A stretch of 7,339 bases of DNA from Oribacterium sp. (GTDB taxonomy: Bacteria; Bacillota_A; Clostridia; Lachnospirales; Lachnospiraceae). Location of the stretch: NCBI GenBank assembly GCA_017940955.1, contig JAGAXP010000045.1, positions 1 through 7,339 on the forward strand. Reading direction: 5' to 3'. The translations under genes were made by a program, and so were the position numbers. Below the pieces are notes generated by a model. It had not been told where the DNA came from. It did no database searches and saw only the letters and a list, made by a program, of their open reading frames with translations. Positions 5,657-7,339 of this stretch are shown in pieces (positions within the stretch are counted from its first letter, which is position 1; each line of letters opens with the position of its first letter).

Positions 5657-7339
5657 ACAAGGAGTGAGCTGATAAATGGTTGTAGACATGGACGGGATGT
5701 CAATGTCTATGGCAAAGTCTCTGTCATCCCAGAGAATTCTCTTTGCCTTTATCTGTGTATGCTTAACCATACCGAAGCCGCCGTACTTCTCATCATCTGT
5801 TGAGATCAGGGCCTTGGCGTTACACATAAACGGAACACCCACTCTGAACTTCGGATGGGCAACATTATCAAAGTTTGTAACTACAAGGATGGTCTCACCC
5901 GGCTTATCGGTCTTTCTGATGAACATCACCATGGAAAGATCGCTGTAGCTGCAGTTGATCCACTCAAAGCCGTCCGGATAGTAGTCAAGCTGCCATAATG
6001 CAGGCTGTGCCTTGTAGATGGCATTGAGATCCTTAACAAAGTCCTGGGTCTCCTTATGAACCGGATACTCAAGAAGGTTCCACTCCAGCTCCTGATTCTC
6101 GGACCACTCATCATACTGGCCGAAATCCTGTCCCATGAAGAGAAGCTTCTTTCCGGGATGTGTCCAGAAGTAGCCGTAAGCGGTACGGAGGTTTCTTGCC
6201 TTCTCTTCAAAGGTCTGTCCCGGCATCTTTCCGAGAAGTGAACGCTTTCCGTGAACAACCTCATCATGTGAGAACACAAGCATGAAGTCCTCTGAATAGT
6301 TATAAAGCATTGAGAAGGTAAGCTGGTTGTAGCTTCCCTTACGGAAGAACGGGTCTGTCTCCATGTATCCAAGGAAGTCATTCATCCAGCCCATATTCCA
6401 CTTGAGGTCGAAGCCAAGTCCTTCATCCTTAACAGAGCTTGTGATGTTAGGCCATGCCGTTGATTCTTCGGCGATGAGAAGTGTTCCCGGGAATCTCTTA
6501 TGGAACTGGGAGTTCAGGTGCTTAAGGAACTCTACGGAATCCAGGTTCTCATTTCCGCCGTAGATATTTCTCGGAGCTCCCTGTCCCTGACGTCCGTAGT
6601 CAAGGTAAAGCATTGACGCAACGGCATCCATACGGAGTCCGTCTACGTGATACTTGTCTGCCCAGTACATGGCACTTCCGATAAGGAAGTTTGAAACCTC
6701 ATTCTTACGATAGTTAAATGTTAATGTTCCCCAGTGCGGGTGGCTTGCAAGTACAGGATCCGGATTCTCATAGAGTCCTGTTCCGTCAAACTGGGCAAGT
6801 CCCCAGGTGTCTCTCAGGAAGTGGGCAGGAACCCAATCAAGGATAACACCGATTCCCTCATTGTGAAGGTGGTTAACAAAGAACATGAAATCTTCAGGTG
6901 TTCCGTAACGGCTTGTCGGTGCGTAGTAGCCTGATACCTGATAGCCCCAGCTTGCATCCAGAGGATGCTCCATGATAGGCATCAGCTCCACATGTGTGTA
7001 GCCCTGCTTCTTTACGTACTGGGCAAGCTTCTTTGCAAGCTCTCTGTAGTTATAGAATTCTGAGCCGGGAACCTCGGTTCCGTCTTCGTTTATCATTATC
7101 TGCTTACGGGCGAAGGATCCGAGGTGAACCTCATAAACGCTCATAGGCAGCTCTTTAATTCCGGAAGTCTTGAGCGAAAGCTTTCTGTCCTCCCAGGCCT
7201 TATCTGTCCAGGTAAATTTCTCAAGATCTGCTACAACGGAGGCATTGTTGGGACGCATCTCCATTGCGTTTGCATAAGGGTCAGTCTTCAGGAAAGGCTC
7301 CTTGTGGCGGCACTTGATCTCATACTTATAAACTGTTCC
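5345..7339 (-). CDS. glgB: 1,4-alpha-glucan branching enzyme (GH13), 5' end outside the window
   Basis: The enzyme cleaves alpha-1,4-glucan chains and rejoins them as alpha-1,6 branches in glycogen synthesis. The frame stays open to the right edge, giving 664 visible residues (numbered from 7339); the internal ATG at 7264 is not the start. By comparison with E. coli GlgB, about 165 N-terminal residues are missing. The visible part starts at the end of the CBM48 module (VYKYEIK, then DPYANAMEMRPN). The GH13 barrel follows: ELMPIMEHP, DWVPAHF, nucleophile D238 in GLRMDAVASMLYLDYGR, acid/base E291 in IAEESTAWP, and D359 in FSHDEVVHGK. GMGQDFGQ-like residues (MGQDFGQYDEW) and the beta-sandwich C-terminal domain end near IYQLTPC (about residue 561). 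An unusual basic tail of 103 residues is attached. Its context with malQ supports a glycogen role. Promoter and start lie outside the window. Confidence 0.97.
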   Translation of the reverse strand, partial: GTVYKYEIKCRHKEPFLKTDPYANAMEMRPNNASVVADLEKFTWTDKAWEDRKLSLKTSGIKELPMSVYEVHLGSFARKQIMINEDGTEVPGSEFYNYRELAKKLAQYVKKQGYTHVELMPIMEHPLDASWGYQVSGYYAPTSRYGTPEDFMFFVNHLHNEGIGVILDWVPAHFLRDTWGLAQFDGTGLYENPDPVLASHPHWGTLTFNYRKNEVSNFLIGSAMYWADKYHVDGLRMDAVASMLYLDYGRQGQGAPRNIYGGNENLDSVEFLKHLNSQFHKRFPGTLLIAEESTAWPNITSSVKDEGLGFDLKWNMGWMNDFLGYMETDPFFRKGSYNQLTFSMLYNYSEDFMLVFSHDEVVHGKRSLLGKMPGQTFEEKARNLRTAYGYFWTHPGKKLLFMGQDFGQYDEWSENQELEWNLLEYPVHKETQDFVKDLNAIYKAQPALWQLDYYPDGFEWINCSYSDLSMVMFIRKTDKPGETILVVTNFDNVAHPKFRVGVPFMCNAKALISTDDEKYGGFGMVKHTQIKAKRILWDDRDFAIDIDIPSMSTTIYQLTPCAEAAEKAPAKKAAAKKSTSKKSSKKEDTEEKLAAKKTAAADVEVVNLTDAKKPAAKRTTAGKSKSTTKTTAGKAKTDSKLTAKKPEASKASKQASGAARRRKG

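Noticed and set aside
5391..5672. 93-residue + strand ORF rich in Phe, Ala and Val, looking like a membrane protein
   Set aside because: It is the antisense image of the Lys/Ala-rich GlgB tail (CTT and TGC repeats read as Phe, Ala, Val). The sense frame continues an unbroken glgB reading frame, so the hydrophobic look is an artefact.

Overview
The window looks like a chromosomal segment of a clostridial Bacillota, most probably a Lachnospiraceae (Butyrivibrio/Roseburia-like) genome. Gene bodies have intermediate G+C and the spacers are AT-rich. The glycogen enzymes and the Rho catalytic core carry residues typical of that group. The family assignment is from memory of these protein families, not from a search.

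Layout. Positions 1-56 may hold the last codons of a + strand gene (weak). A bidirectional hairpin at 68-98 terminates rho, which runs on the minus strand (275-2317). Between the rho stop and that hairpin lies non-coding DNA with competing inverted repeats. A divergent AT-rich spacer (2318-2663) carries an extended -10 promoter for a + strand gene (2664-3323), which encodes a one-pass membrane protein with Ig-like extracytoplasmic segments. Two hairpin terminators follow (3339-3373 and 3385-3410). The second also serves malQ (minus, 3419-5110), a 4-alpha-glucanotransferase. A 234-base spacer with a strong hairpin separates malQ from glgB (minus, 5345 to past the right edge at 7339), the glycogen branching enzyme, whose N-terminus lies outside the window.

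Function. GlgB and MalQ are co-directional and act on the same substrate class. GlgB makes alpha-1,6 branches in glycogen; MalQ disproportionates the linear maltodextrins produced by glycogen or starch breakdown. Rho is a general transcription terminator and the Ig-like protein is of unknown role; neither has an evident link to glycogen.

The enzymes themselves are ordinary. What stands out is the low-complexity sequence attached to them. Rho has about 280 disordered, charge-blocked residues in place of the usual N-terminal helical domain. GlgB ends in a roughly 103-residue Lys/Ala/Thr/Ser tail resembling histone H1. MalQ has an acidic insertion and an acidic C-terminal tail. The opposite charges of the GlgB and MalQ tails suggest, as inference only, electrostatic co-assembly on glycogen. 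I see no CRISPR array, tRNA, rRNA, insertion sequence or defence system.
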